A stretch of DNA of 64,000 nt from an uncultured Oscillibacter sp. GTDB taxonomy: Bacteria > Bacillota > Clostridia > Oscillospirales > Oscillospiraceae. The stretch lies in the NCBI GenBank assembly GCA_910588005.1, contig CAJUQM010000010.1, forward strand, positions 1 to 64,000. The letters run 5' to 3'. The translations under genes and the position numbers were made by a program. Every line of letters begins with the position of its first letter. Positions within the stretch are counted from its first letter, which is position 1. A model generated the notes under the pieces. It searched no databases and was not told the origin of the DNA. It saw only the letters and a program-made list of their open reading frames with translations. Of the stretch, positions 1 to 6,935 are shown in pieces.

Positions 1-1263
1 GTCAGGTCCCACCAGCCCAGCCCGGTCTACCCCCAGCACCACGTGGAGACCCTGGAGGGCAACGTCGTGAATCAGCATATCGTAGCCCCGCTGCAGAAAG
101 GTAGAGTAGACAGCCAGAACGGGAATCATGCCCTGCCTGGCAAGCCCCGCCGCCATGGCAACGCCATGGCCCTCCGCAATTGCCACGTCAAAAAAACGGT
201 TGGGAAATTCCTTGGCAAAGCCAGTGAGTCCGGTTCCGTCTGCCATGGCGGCAGTGACGGCGCACACACGGGCCTCCTCCGCCGCTAAAGCGGCAAGCGT
301 TTTACCAAACACCGATGAAAAACTCTCGCCCCCCGATTTCTTCAAAAGTCCGGTGGCGGGATCAAAGGGACCTATACCGTGAAACTTGCTGGGATCATGC
401 TCTGCAAAGGAATATCCCTTTCCCTTAACCGTGTATACATGGACCAATACGGGAGCATGAAGCTCCCGTGCCCACTCCAACACATGACATAGACGGTCTA
501 GGTCATGCCCATCGATCGGACCCAGATAGGTAAAGCCCATATCCTCAAACAGTGTGCTGCTGGGCCACAGCGCGCGTTTCAAAGAGGTTTTTACCCTATG
601 GTTAAAGCGGTAGAGTGAGTTTTCCTCTGGATGGACTCCAAACAGCTGGCGGTATCCCTTTTTAAAGTGGTAGTATGCGGGTTTGCTCCGCAGACGGCTC
701 AAATGCTTGGACAATGCACCGACATTGGGGTTGATGGACATCCCATTGTCATTGAGGATCACAATCAGTGGTTCTTTAGAGGCCCCGGCGTCATTGAGTC
801 CCTCATAGGAGAGGCCGCCGGTGAGCGCACCGTCACCAATCAGAGCCAAAACATTGTAATCTTTATTTTGTAAAGTTCTAGCCCTTGCCATTCCAAGAGC
901 CACGGAAACAGAGTTGGAGGCATGTCCCGCAATAAACGCGTCGTGTTCGCTCTCCTTGGGTTTTGGAAAGCCAGAGAGTCCTCCAAACTGCCGCAGGGTG
1001 GAGAACAGTTCCCGCCTGCCGGTGAGGGCCTTGTGGATATAGCACTGGTGCCCCACGTCAAACACCAGCCGGTCGCTGGCCGTGTCGAACACCCGGTGGA
1101 TGGCCACTGTCAGTTCCACCGCTCCCAGATTAGAGGCCAGATGGCCTCCGGTCTCGGAGACGCTCTGGATTAAAAATTTTCGCAGTTCCTCGCAGAGCAG
1201 CGGCAAATCCTTCTCGGGCAGCGCCTTTACATCGGCAGGAGTCCGGATGGTTTCCAGGATCAT
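1..1263 (-). CDS. dxs: 1-deoxy-D-xylulose-5-phosphate synthase, 3' part cut by window edge
   Basis: Condenses pyruvate and glyceraldehyde 3-phosphate to DXP using thiamine diphosphate; this is the first step of the MEP isoprenoid pathway. The frame is open from ATG at 1263 to base 1, giving 421 of the usual ~620 residues. Visible motifs are GHQCYIHKALTGR (71-83), GHASNSVSVALGMA (113-126) and the ThDP/Mg motif GDGALTGG (143-150) with asparagines near 171-173. AEGHGVAMAAGLA around residue 364 keeps the catalytic Glu. A GGAGG sits 8 nt before the ATG. It starts 15 nt after the oapA stop, so it is probably cotranscribed with oapA, and possibly with OLE RNA. The C-terminal transketolase domain lies outside the window. 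Confidence 0.97.
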   Translation of the reverse strand, partial: MILETIRTPADVKALPEKDLPLLCEELRKFLIQSVSETGGHLASNLGAVELTVAIHRVFDTASDRLVFDVGHQCYIHKALTGRRELFSTLRQFGGLSGFPKPKESEHDAFIAGHASNSVSVALGMARARTLQNKDYNVLALIGDGALTGGLSYEGLNDAGASKEPLIVILNDNGMSINPNVGALSKHLSRLRSKPAYYHFKKGYRQLFGVHPEENSLYRFNHRVKTSLKRALWPSSTLFEDMGFTYLGPIDGHDLDRLCHVLEWARELHAPVLVHVYTVKGKGYSFAEHDPSKFHGIGPFDPATGLLKKSGGESFSSVFGKTLAALAAEEARVCAVTAAMADGTGLTGFAKEFPNRFFDVAIAEGHGVAMAAGLARQGMIPVLAVYSTFLQRGYDMLIHDVALQGLHVVLGVDRAGLVGPD

Positions 1264-1278
1264 AAACTACCTCCCCTG

Positions 1279-1839
1279 TCAGCGGTGAAAGAGATGTAAA
1301 AACCGGCCGGCCCAATAGACCACCTTTGTGCTCTTCTCAATGGCAAAAGTTTTGCCCAGGGCCTTGCCGCCAATGGTCAGCCCAGAGACCAGAGCCGTGA
1401 CAGCTACAGACAGCAGCACCGTTTGAACATTCAGCGCCCCCTGGAGCCGGGCCACGATCACCGCGCCGGTAGTACCGCTGACGATGCCGCAGATATCGCC
1501 CACTACGTCGTTGCAGACGCTGGAGACCCGGCTGGCATTGCGCAGCAGCATCAGCGCCTCCTTCGCCCCCTTCTCCTTATGGGCTGCCATGGAGTGAAAA
1601 GGTCTTGGGTCCGCCGCGGTGACGGCCACACCCACCACATCAAATACAATACCCAGGAAGATAAAAACCGCCAAAATCAAAACGGCGACTGCCACACCGG
1701 CGCCCTCCAGCATCGATTCCGATGCCAGACTCAACGCCGCAGAAAGGGCAATCGCCATCGTAAACACCTGCAGTACCCAGCGGTACTTGGACGGATCCCC
1801 GCCCCGTTTTGCCCCCTTGGAATTCTGGGTCTTCTTCAA
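1279..1839 (-). CDS. oapA: OLE-associated membrane protein OapA (DUF21-like)
   Basis: 186-aa integral membrane protein lying directly downstream of the OLE RNA and upstream of dxs. OapA is the known protein partner that binds OLE RNA and brings it to the membrane. Hydrophobic segments lie near residues 22-40, 46-76, 113-132 and 138-162. The soluble loop contains ADPRPFHSMAAHKEKGAKEA (76-95) and the DxxxD motif DVVGD at 111-115, matching the conserved acidic pair of OapA proteins (about residues 104 and 108 in the Bacillus halodurans protein, from memory). The start is TTG at 1839 with AGGAGG 7 nt upstream. The fold resembles the DUF21/CNNM transmembrane domain, so without its position it could be taken for a CorC-type transporter fragment. 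The assignment rests on gene order, length and the DxxxD motif. Confidence 0.85.
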   Translation of the reverse strand: MKKTQNSKGAKRGGDPSKYRWVLQVFTMAIALSAALSLASESMLEGAGVAVAVLILAVFIFLGIVFDVVGVAVTAADPRPFHSMAAHKEKGAKEALMLLRNASRVSSVCNDVVGDICGIVSGTTGAVIVARLQGALNVQTVLLSVAVTALVSGLTIGGKALGKTFAIEKSTKVVYWAGRFLHLFHR

Positions 1840-1899
1840 ACAAATACCTCCTGTCGGAAGCGTTATATTAAAATTTGCTAAGGCGGCGGCGGCAAAAAA

Positions 1900-2530
1900 G
1901 GTAAATCTTACGGCTTAGGTACGGGTTGGATTTCCCCGGAGCACACCTCTCGTTGCCGATGGAGGCGGTTCCCCTTTCAGCACTCCGGCGCGGCGTTGCC
2001 AGTCCGCGCTACCCGATTGCCACTTAGTCCGCACTGCAATCCCTTTTCTGCCTCGCGAGAACAGCCTAGGTGATTTCCACCGCAGTCCGTCCGCTTCTTT
2101 AGCCTCTTTTGCAGACCGGGTTTCAAAGGGCGATCACAGAGGTTCCCTGGCCGGGGAACCTCTGTGTAGTTCCCTGATCCACCCGCCCCACGCAAGGCAG
2201 GCTACGTCTGCACACAGCGTTACGGCCCAAGAGACCGATGCACCGCATTGCAGGTTCACAATCTGCTTCGTACACAGGCCGGAAATACCACAGTGGGAGT
2301 ACGTCTATGCACAAGAGCAGGTCTCCACGGAAACAGGGTCGGGTTGACCATGCCATTGCTCATCGCCCTGAGTCCGCAAGCGCGTATAAGCGCGCTTCCC
2401 CCCAGCACCCACCCAAGACTGGGCGTCTCAAGCAGGCACCAGAGGTTTCATCGATATGCCCTTCAGAGGATTTTTAGGCCCTCCCTAGAAAACGGCAGAT
2501 CTGACTAGAATACTGCGCCGCCGCTTAGCG
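1900..2530 (-). ncRNA. ole: OLE RNA (ornate, large, extremophilic RNA)
   Basis: A ~630-nt gap between ispA and oapA on the minus strand without a credible reading frame but rich in structure. OLE RNAs are ~600-nt structured RNAs of Clostridia and Bacilli that sit in this position (xseB-ispA-OLE-oapA-dxs). They assemble on the membrane with OapA and are linked to stress and metal-ion responses. Visible here are a perfect 13-bp stem with a 6-nt loop (2135-2166), a 7-bp GC-rich hairpin (2378-2397) and a near-duplicated GCGGACT...GGCAA element in the 3' part (roughly 1995-2035). A sigma-A-like promoter at 2537-2565 places the 5' end near 2530. The 3' end is set at a T6 run (1894-1899) and is approximate. 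I could not align it to the family consensus, so the call rests on synteny, size, structure and oapA. RNase P RNA and tmRNA hallmarks are absent. Confidence 0.85.
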
Positions 2531-2536
2531 TTATTC

Positions 2537-2565
2537 AGTATAGCATGGCTGCGATAAATATACAA
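2537..2565 (-). promoter_or_regulatory. Sigma-A promoter of OLE RNA
   Basis: On the minus strand TTGTAT (2565-2560) and TATACT (2542-2537) are separated by exactly 17 nt, in an AT-rich block after the ispA stop. Transcription would start near 2530. This would allow OLE RNA, oapA and dxs to be transcribed independently of the upstream xse/ispA genes. Confidence 0.75.
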
Positions 2566-2602
2566 TATATTCCGTATATATTAAGTGTAAATTTTTTTCA
2601 AA

Positions 2603-3499
2603 TCACACGGTCCGCACCGCCAGACTATCTGCCAAGGACTCCAGGAATTCCGCAGATCCCGGCCATACAGCGGCTCTCAGAGCCTCCTTTGCCCTTGCCG
2701 TATACTCCAAAACCCGCGCTTCACACGCCTCCAGGCCCAGAAGCGTTACATACGTGGTCTTTTCATTGGAGGCGTCAGAGCCGATGGGCTTTCCAAACTC
2801 TCCTGCGTCTCCGATCACATCCAGCATATCATCCCGGATCTGGAAGGCCAGCCCCAGATTTGTGGCATACTCTCTGGCAGCGTCCATGCAGGTCTCCTCT
2901 ACCTCCCGGTGTCCCATGGAGGCCGCCACGCCCATCATGCAGGCGGCCCGCAGAAGCGCCCCGGTTTTTTTGTCGTTAATGGCGGTCAGCTCCCTCTCCG
3001 TATGGGGCTGTCCATCCCCAAGGGTATCCCAATACTGCCCGCCGCACATGCCATGAAACCCGGCGGCCTCCGCCAATATCTTCGCCGCCATCACCTTGCA
3101 CAGCTCTCCGCCGTGCCGCCAAGGTCCTTTGGCGGAAAGCGCCGTCTGGAACGCCGCCGCCTGGAGGGCATCCCCCGCCAGAGTGGCTGTGCATTCGCCA
3201 AACACCTTGTGGTTCGTGGGCTTGCCCCGGCGAAGAGCGTCGTTATCCATGCAGGGTAGATCGTCGTGGATCAGGGAGTAGGTGTGAAGCATCTCCACAG
3301 CGCAGCCGAAGTCCAAAGCCTCCTCCATGCTTCCCCCCGCCGCCTGGCAGAACTTCATGGCGAGGATGGGGCGGATGCGCTTGCCTCCGGCCAAAAGGCT
3401 GTACCGCATGGCCTCCTCCAGCCCCTCTCCGGCAAAAAACCGCCCCAGATAGTCCTCTACGATCCGGCGGGCCGTCTCCATCTCTTTTGCAAAATCCAT
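2603..3499 (-). CDS. ispA: Farnesyl/geranyl diphosphate synthase (polyprenyl synthetase)
   Basis: 298-aa class I trans-prenyltransferase that condenses IPP with allylic diphosphates to make FPP (possibly GGPP), the precursor of undecaprenyl phosphate and quinones. The first Asp-rich motif is DDLPCMDND with RRGKPTNHK (about residues 78-95); the second is FQIRDDMLDVIGD (about 216-228). The start context reads LAGGKRIRPIL, typical of the family. The ATG at 3499 follows the xseB stop by a few bases, so it belongs to the xseA-xseB-ispA unit. The downstream neighbour is the OLE RNA. Product chain length cannot be decided with certainty from sequence; short-chain FPP synthase is the usual role in this context. 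Confidence 0.95.
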   Translation of the reverse strand: MDFAKEMETARRIVEDYLGRFFAGEGLEEAMRYSLLAGGKRIRPILAMKFCQAAGGSMEEALDFGCAVEMLHTYSLIHDDLPCMDNDALRRGKPTNHKVFGECTATLAGDALQAAAFQTALSAKGPWRHGGELCKVMAAKILAEAAGFHGMCGGQYWDTLGDGQPHTERELTAINDKKTGALLRAACMMGVAASMGHREVEETCMDAAREYATNLGLAFQIRDDMLDVIGDAGEFGKPIGSDASNEKTTYVTLLGLEACEARVLEYTARAKEALRAAVWPGSAEFLESLADSLAVRTV

Positions 3500-3502
3500 G
3501 TC

Positions 3503-3739
3503 CTATTCCTCCGTATCCTCGAAAGGCAGCTCCTCCGGCGCGCCGCCGGACCCTTTCATCAGCTTGACCACCTGCTGCTCCGCCTGATCCAGCTGTTTGG
3601 AGCAGGAAGCGATCAACTTTGTCCCCTCCTCAAAGAGGGACAGGGAGTCCGCCAATTGAACGTCTCCCTTCTCCAGCGCCGCCACAATCTCCTCCAGCCG
3701 CTGGAGCTGCTGCTCAAACGTCACCTTTTTCACGCTCAT
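3503..3739 (-). CDS. xseB: Exodeoxyribonuclease VII small subunit
   Basis: 78-aa helical subunit of exonuclease VII, which degrades single-stranded DNA from both ends. The N-terminal FEQQLQRLEEIVAALEKGD and the following LADSLSLFEEGTKLI match the conserved XseB helices, and the length is normal. The ATG at 3739 overlaps the xseA stop by 4 nt (ATGA), indicating translational coupling so that several small subunits can be made per large subunit. ispA follows immediately. Confidence 0.95.
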   Translation of the reverse strand: MSVKKVTFEQQLQRLEEIVAALEKGDVQLADSLSLFEEGTKLIASCSKQLDQAEQQVVKLMKGSGGAPEELPFEDTEE

Positions 3740-4953
3740 CTCTTCCGCTCCTTCTTATATGCCTCATTCACTGTGCAGGAAATTCCACCTTCACCCAGCT
3801 TTACCGACACATGGTCCCCGGGGGAGACGTCCTTGTAGCTTCTCAAAACTGTCCCGTCCGCGTTCTGGGCCATTGCGTATCCCCGGCCCAGCACTTTTAG
3901 GGGACTCATGGCGTCCAGAGCCGCCGCCAGGGCAGAAAACCGCTCCCGTCTCCTGGCCGTCAGAATTCCGGACACGTCTCCCAGCCTTCGCTGGACATGA
4001 TCCAGCTCCATTCGCCTGTCCTGAACAAAGGCCATCTGATCCGTCATCACCCGGTTGGAGGCCAGTTTCTCCAGCCTCTGCCGCAGGGACTCCAGTCGTG
4101 CTGCCTGGCTCTGCGCCACGCGCTCCTCCGTGTCCCGGAGCCACCGCCGCAGCTCCATCCGGTCCGGCACGGCGATCTCCGCCGCGTTGGAGGGCGTGGA
4201 AGCCCGGACATCCGCCACAAAATCCGCAATGGTGACGTCCGGCTCATGCCCCACGGCGGAGATGACCGGCGTCTCACAGTCGTAGATCGCCCGGGCCACC
4301 CGTTCGTCATTAAAGGCCCACAGGTCCTCCATAGACCCGCCCCCCCGGCCGGTGATGATCACGTCGCCGATCTTCCACCGGTCCGCGTACCGGATGGCTC
4401 CGGCGATCTCCGGCGGGGCCTCGGCCCCCTGGACACGGACCGGCAGCAAAACCACCTTCGCCAAGGGATAGCGCCGGTTCAGAATGCGGATCATATCGTG
4501 GACTGCCGCCCCTGCGGAGGATGTGACGACGGCGATTGTCTCCGGATACGATGGAAGGGGCTTTTTGTGGGAGGGATCGAAGAGGCCCTCCGCATAGAGG
4601 CGGGCCTTCAGCTGTTCGAAGGCCACCGCCAGATCCCCCGCCCCCTCCGGCGTCAGAGCGTCGCAGTAGAGCTGGTAGGCTCCGTCTCTGGGAAAGACCG
4701 ACACACGGCCCGAGGCGACGGCTCTCATGCCGTTTTCCGGACGGAACCGGAGCTTTGAGGCCTGTCCCCGGAACATCACGCAACGCAGAGCACCCTCCGG
4801 GTCCTTCAAGGTGAAGTAGTGGTGCCCGGAGGGGTAGATTTTATAATTGGACAGCTCTCCCCGGACATAGATTCCCCGCAGCATGGGTTCTCCGTCCAGC
4901 AAAAGCTTGACCAGCTGATTGACCTCGCCCACGCCGAAAATGTGGTGTTCCAT
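3736..4953 (-). CDS. xseA: Exodeoxyribonuclease VII large subunit
   Basis: 405-aa catalytic subunit of exonuclease VII. The N-terminal OB-fold contains RGELSNYKIYPSGHHYFTLK (31-50). The catalytic core includes AVVTSSAGAAVHDM, the glycine-rich ITGRGGGSMEDLWAFNDE and AVGHEPDVTIADFVAD. A coiled-coil region (about 245-340) follows, where small subunits bind. ATG at 4953 is preceded by GAGAGG. It is the first gene of the xseA-xseB-ispA unit; the nusB transcript probably ends at the terminator at 5765-5804, so xseA likely has a separate promoter, which I could not identify with confidence in 4954-5234. Confidence 0.97.
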   Translation of the reverse strand: MEHHIFGVGEVNQLVKLLLDGEPMLRGIYVRGELSNYKIYPSGHHYFTLKDPEGALRCVMFRGQASKLRFRPENGMRAVASGRVSVFPRDGAYQLYCDALTPEGAGDLAVAFEQLKARLYAEGLFDPSHKKPLPSYPETIAVVTSSAGAAVHDMIRILNRRYPLAKVVLLPVRVQGAEAPPEIAGAIRYADRWKIGDVIITGRGGGSMEDLWAFNDERVARAIYDCETPVISAVGHEPDVTIADFVADVRASTPSNAAEIAVPDRMELRRWLRDTEERVAQSQAARLESLRQRLEKLASNRVMTDQMAFVQDRRMELDHVQRRLGDVSGILTARRRERFSALAAALDAMSPLKVLGRGYAMAQNADGTVLRSYKDVSPGDHVSVKLGEGGISCTVNEAYKKERKR

Positions 4954-5061
4954 TCTTACCTCTCATCAGTAATGTCTAAAATTTACAGGATCGGGCCTGT
5001 GCCTGCTCCGACGGGCAGGGGGATTTCAGCCATGAGGATGGCTGGGCAGATGCACCCCCCA

Positions 5062-5093
5062 TTTTCTCTTTTCGCCGCGCCGAAAAGAGAAAA
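5062..5093. repeat. 13-bp perfect inverted repeat, possible REP-like element
   Basis: Arms TTTTCTCTTTTCG (5062-5074) and CGAAAAGAGAAAA (5081-5093) flank CCGCGC. An AAAAGAGAAAA copy of the right-arm core recurs at about 5111-5121. It lies in the 281-bp gap upstream of xseA (4954-5234), where I see no gene with a ribosome binding site. It lacks a clean T-tract arrangement for a simple terminator, so a dispersed intergenic palindrome is possible; copy number cannot be tested here. Confidence 0.5.
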
Positions 5094-5234
5094 CGGGCCG
5101 TGCACGGTCCAAAAGAGAAAAGAGCGCTTTGGGTGGCTGCTGGAGGAATCTGCTGCGTGGACGCAGGGACTTGCTCCTCTTCCCGCGCTTCGCGCCTGAC
5201 TGGTCCCGTGCTCCGGTAAACCGCTCTTCAAAAA

Positions 5235-5441
5235 TCATCTTTTATCGGTGCGGCCTGCCAGATAGTCCAGCGACACACCGAAGTGGTCCGCCAAGGCGCA
5301 GAGATTCTCAAACCCGGGATAATTCTCTCCTGCTTCAAATCTTTGATATTGTCGCCCTGCAACTTTAATTGCTTTTGCGGTCTGCACCTGGGTTTCCTTT
5401 TTTTCTGCCCTTAGTTCACGCAACCTTTTTGAAAATTCCAT
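5235..5441 (-). CDS. Small XRE-family DNA-binding repressor
   Basis: 68-aa protein made almost only of a helix-turn-helix domain: MEFSKRLRELRAEKKETQ, then VQTAKAIKVAGRQYQRFE and the fifth-helix region FENLCALADHFGVSLDYLAG, a classic Cro/C1 pattern. The start is the ATG at 5441, preceded by AAGGAG at 6 nt; a longer frame to 5492 exists but its extra residues would come from the divergent promoter region. It is transcribed away from the 71-aa gene at 5527, and two 13-nt repeats lie between them. It probably represses the neighbour and itself. Both sit as an island between nusB and xseA. Confidence 0.85.
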   Translation of the reverse strand: MEFSKRLRELRAEKKETQVQTAKAIKVAGRQYQRFEAGENYPGFENLCALADHFGVSLDYLAGRTDKR

Positions 5442-5450
5442 ACAAGCTCC

Positions 5451-5479
5451 TTGACACGACGGATTATACGTGCTATAAT
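5451..5479 (+). promoter_or_regulatory. Consensus sigma-A promoter of the 71-aa gene
   Basis: TTGACA (5451-5456) and TATAAT (5474-5479) are both perfect consensus hexamers with a 17-nt spacer. Transcription would start near 5486. Such an unrestrained promoter fits control by a dedicated repressor. On the opposite strand a TATAAT just upstream of the XRE gene overlaps the same segment. Confidence 0.85.
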
Positions 5480-5506
5480 CATCCCGACACACGACGGATT
5501 AGTCGT
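5454..5506. promoter_or_regulatory. Paired operator-like repeats in the divergent XRE promoter
   Basis: ACACGACGGATTA occurs twice, at 5454-5466 (overlapping the -35 hexamer) and 5489-5501 (just after the predicted start). The second copy extends to a palindrome with arms ACGAC (5491-5495) and GTCGT (5502-5506). Placement fits repressor binding that blocks polymerase. Confidence 0.6.
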
Positions 5507-5526
5507 TTTGTTGAAAGGTGGTACTT

Positions 5527-5742
5527 ATGTCCGACTTCATGGTCTGGCTCTATGCCAACTATATCCGCCCGCAGCTGGAGTCCGCGCAGCGGGGCGATTA
5601 TGATTTCCACTTCGACCTGCTGAAAAACGACCTGCCCCCCTGCGCCCGTCCCTCCCTGGACAAATGCCTGGAGTTTACCGCCTCTGAGGCCTTCCTCCTC
5701 GGCGTACGGACAGGCGCGGGCTTATCCGCCGACACGCGATAG
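5527..5742 (+). CDS. 71-aa conserved-type protein of unknown function
   Basis: I do not recognise a named function. The protein begins MSDFMVWLYANYIRPQLES, has an acidic/aromatic middle (GDYDFHFDLLKNDLPP) and ends EFTASEAFLLGVRTGAGLSA. The ending resembles the C-terminus of small uncharacterised Clostridia proteins (DUF6809-like), but this is a weak similarity. No membrane segment or signal peptide is visible. ATG at 5527 follows an AAAGGTGG site; a GTG at 5518 is less well placed. It is driven by a perfect promoter with operator-like repeats opposite an XRE gene and ends at a strong hairpin, so it is a self-contained cassette. Confidence 0.7.
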   Translation: MSDFMVWLYANYIRPQLESAQRGDYDFHFDLLKNDLPPCARPSLDKCLEFTASEAFLLGVRTGAGLSADTR

Positions 5743-5764
5743 GCCGCCGCATGCGCAGAAAACA

Positions 5765-5804
5765 GGCAGAGCCGGACATGGATGTCCTCCATGCCCGCTC
5801 TGCC
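5765..5804. terminator. Bidirectional terminator between the 71-aa gene and nusB
   Basis: Outer arms GGCAGAGC (5765-5772) and GCTCTGCC (5797-5804) with inner CATGGA/TCCATG pairing. A T5 tract follows on the plus side and TGTTTT on the minus side, serving the convergent 71-aa gene and nusB. Confidence 0.75.
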
Positions 5805-5814
5805 CCATTTTTAT

Positions 5815-6264
5815 TTATTCTGTAATCTCCTGCCGGACAAAGCTGCCCAAAATACCGTTGATAAATTTTACCGTCTCCGGCGTCTCGTATTTCTTGGCAA
5901 TCTCCACCGCCTCGTTGATGGCGGCGCCGTTGGGGACGTCCTGCATGTACAGAATCTCATACATGGCCACCCGCATGACGGCGGAGGCCACCAGCGGAAT
6001 GCGGGCAAACTTCCATCCCTTGGCATATTTTTCGATATAGCCGTCCAGCTCCGCCCCGTGCCCGTCAACGCCCTTTACAAGACGCCGGATATACTCCCCC
6101 TGCTTGGGACCCGGGGCCTCGGCATAAAGGGCGTCCTCCTCCTTAAGCGCCGCGAAAGACTCCGCCGTCAGCCGTTCGTCCAGCAGCGCGTCCACGGACT
6201 TATCGGTGAAGCTCAGCTCATAGGAGAGGTGGATGGCGATCTCCCGCGCGGTGTTCCGTACCAT
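5815..6264 (-). CDS. nusB: Transcription antitermination factor NusB
   Basis: 149-aa all-helical RNA-binding protein that, with S10/NusE, binds boxA and prevents premature termination in rRNA operons. The N-terminus MVRNTAREIAIHLSYELSF and the C-terminal VASAVMRVAMYEI, VPNGAAINEAVEIAKKY and FINGILGSFVR match the family. The start is ATG at 6264 (AGAGGA upstream); a longer frame to 6354 would overlap the upstream gene and adds a non-family N-terminus. It follows the Asp23 gene by 38 nt and ends at the terminator at 5765-5804. Confidence 0.95.
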   Translation of the reverse strand: MVRNTAREIAIHLSYELSFTDKSVDALLDERLTAESFAALKEEDALYAEAPGPKQGEYIRRLVKGVDGHGAELDGYIEKYAKGWKFARIPLVASAVMRVAMYEILYMQDVPNGAAINEAVEIAKKYETPETVKFINGILGSFVRQEITE

Positions 6265-6302
6265 ACTCTTTTGTCCTCTGTCTTTCTCTCTCAGATCACT
6301 CT

Positions 6303-6680
6303 TCAGGCCAGCGTCACGCCGCCCACGTGGATATTGACTTTTTCCACGGCGCACCCGGTCATGGCCTCCACAGAGGACATCACCGCCTTCTGAGCGCTCT
6401 CCGCCACCTCGGGGATGGGGTGGCCATACTCCACTGTCAAATACAAATCCAGCGTCAGCGCCGCGCCGGTGGCGTCGATCTTCACGCCCTTGGCGCTCTT
6501 CTGGGCGTTTTTGCGGTTGTTCATCAGATCGGTGACGCTGTTGCCCATGGCGGTCATCATGCCAGATACGCCCTCCACTTCCCGCACGGCGCCCACGGCA
6601 ATGGAGGCAATGACCTCCTCTGAGATGTTGATGCTTCCGTTCTCCTCCGGCAGCGTCATATATTCCCTGCTCTCGCCCAT
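6303..6680 (-). CDS. Asp23/Gls24 family envelope stress protein
   Basis: 125-aa Asp23 protein (formerly DUF322). The core motifs are GSINISEEVIASIAVGAVRE, VEGVSGM and the C-terminal VAESAQKAVMSSVEAMTG with VEKVNIHVGGV. Family members localise at the membrane and respond to envelope stress, and this single-domain type is common between spoIIIAH and nusB in Clostridia. The start is ATG at 6680 with AAGGAGAG upstream; the frame extends to 6932 but without a ribosome binding site and through a palindromic intergenic element. It is probably cotranscribed with nusB. Confidence 0.92.
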   Translation of the reverse strand: MGESREYMTLPEENGSINISEEVIASIAVGAVREVEGVSGMMTAMGNSVTDLMNNRKNAQKSAKGVKIDATGAALTLDLYLTVEYGHPIPEVAESAQKAVMSSVEAMTGCAVEKVNIHVGGVTLA

Positions 6681-6877
6681 GGTTTGACTCTCCTTAACTT
6701 GTGATGTCATCGGTATCGTAAATAAACCGGTGGTTCCAGGTCTTGATTGCACCAAATCCGCAAAGCGGACTGTGATACGCCGGCCGGTCGGCGGCCGTCT
6801 CTCCGCGGAAAAGCAATCCGCCGCCGTAAATATGACGCTCCGCCCTCTGCCGCAGCGCAAAGCCGGCGGATATATCA

Positions 6878-6914
6878 CGTGGTACAATAGCCGCTTTGCG
6901 GCTATTGTACCACG
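6878..6914. repeat. 17-bp perfect inverted repeat downstream of spoIIIAH
   Basis: Arms CGTGGTACAATAGCCGC (6878-6894) and GCGGCTATTGTACCACG (6898-6914) are separated by only TTT. It begins about 20 nt after the spoIIIAH stop inside a 255-bp gene-free gap (6681-6935). It could terminate the spoIIIA transcript, but no T-tract follows, so an intergenic repeat unit or RNA-stabilising hairpin is equally likely. The rest of the gap shows no gene I can support. Confidence 0.65.
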
Positions 6915-6935
6915 CCCCGCCGGAAAATACAACCT

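Noticed and set aside
1919..2508. Several short open frames on both strands within the OLE region
   Set aside because: None has a convincing ribosome binding site and start together, none resembles a protein, and they overlap the perfect hairpins and the non-coding RNA interpretation.
1900..2530. Alternative identities for the RNA: RNase P RNA, tmRNA, 6S RNA
   Set aside because: No conserved RNase P core, no tmRNA tag frame or tRNA-like ends, and the length and gene order do not fit 6S; ispA-oapA-dxs context fits only OLE.
4819..5199. A plus-strand frame from xseA into the intergenic palindrome
   Set aside because: It begins inside xseA on the other strand, includes the palindrome, and has low-complexity Arg/Pro sequence.
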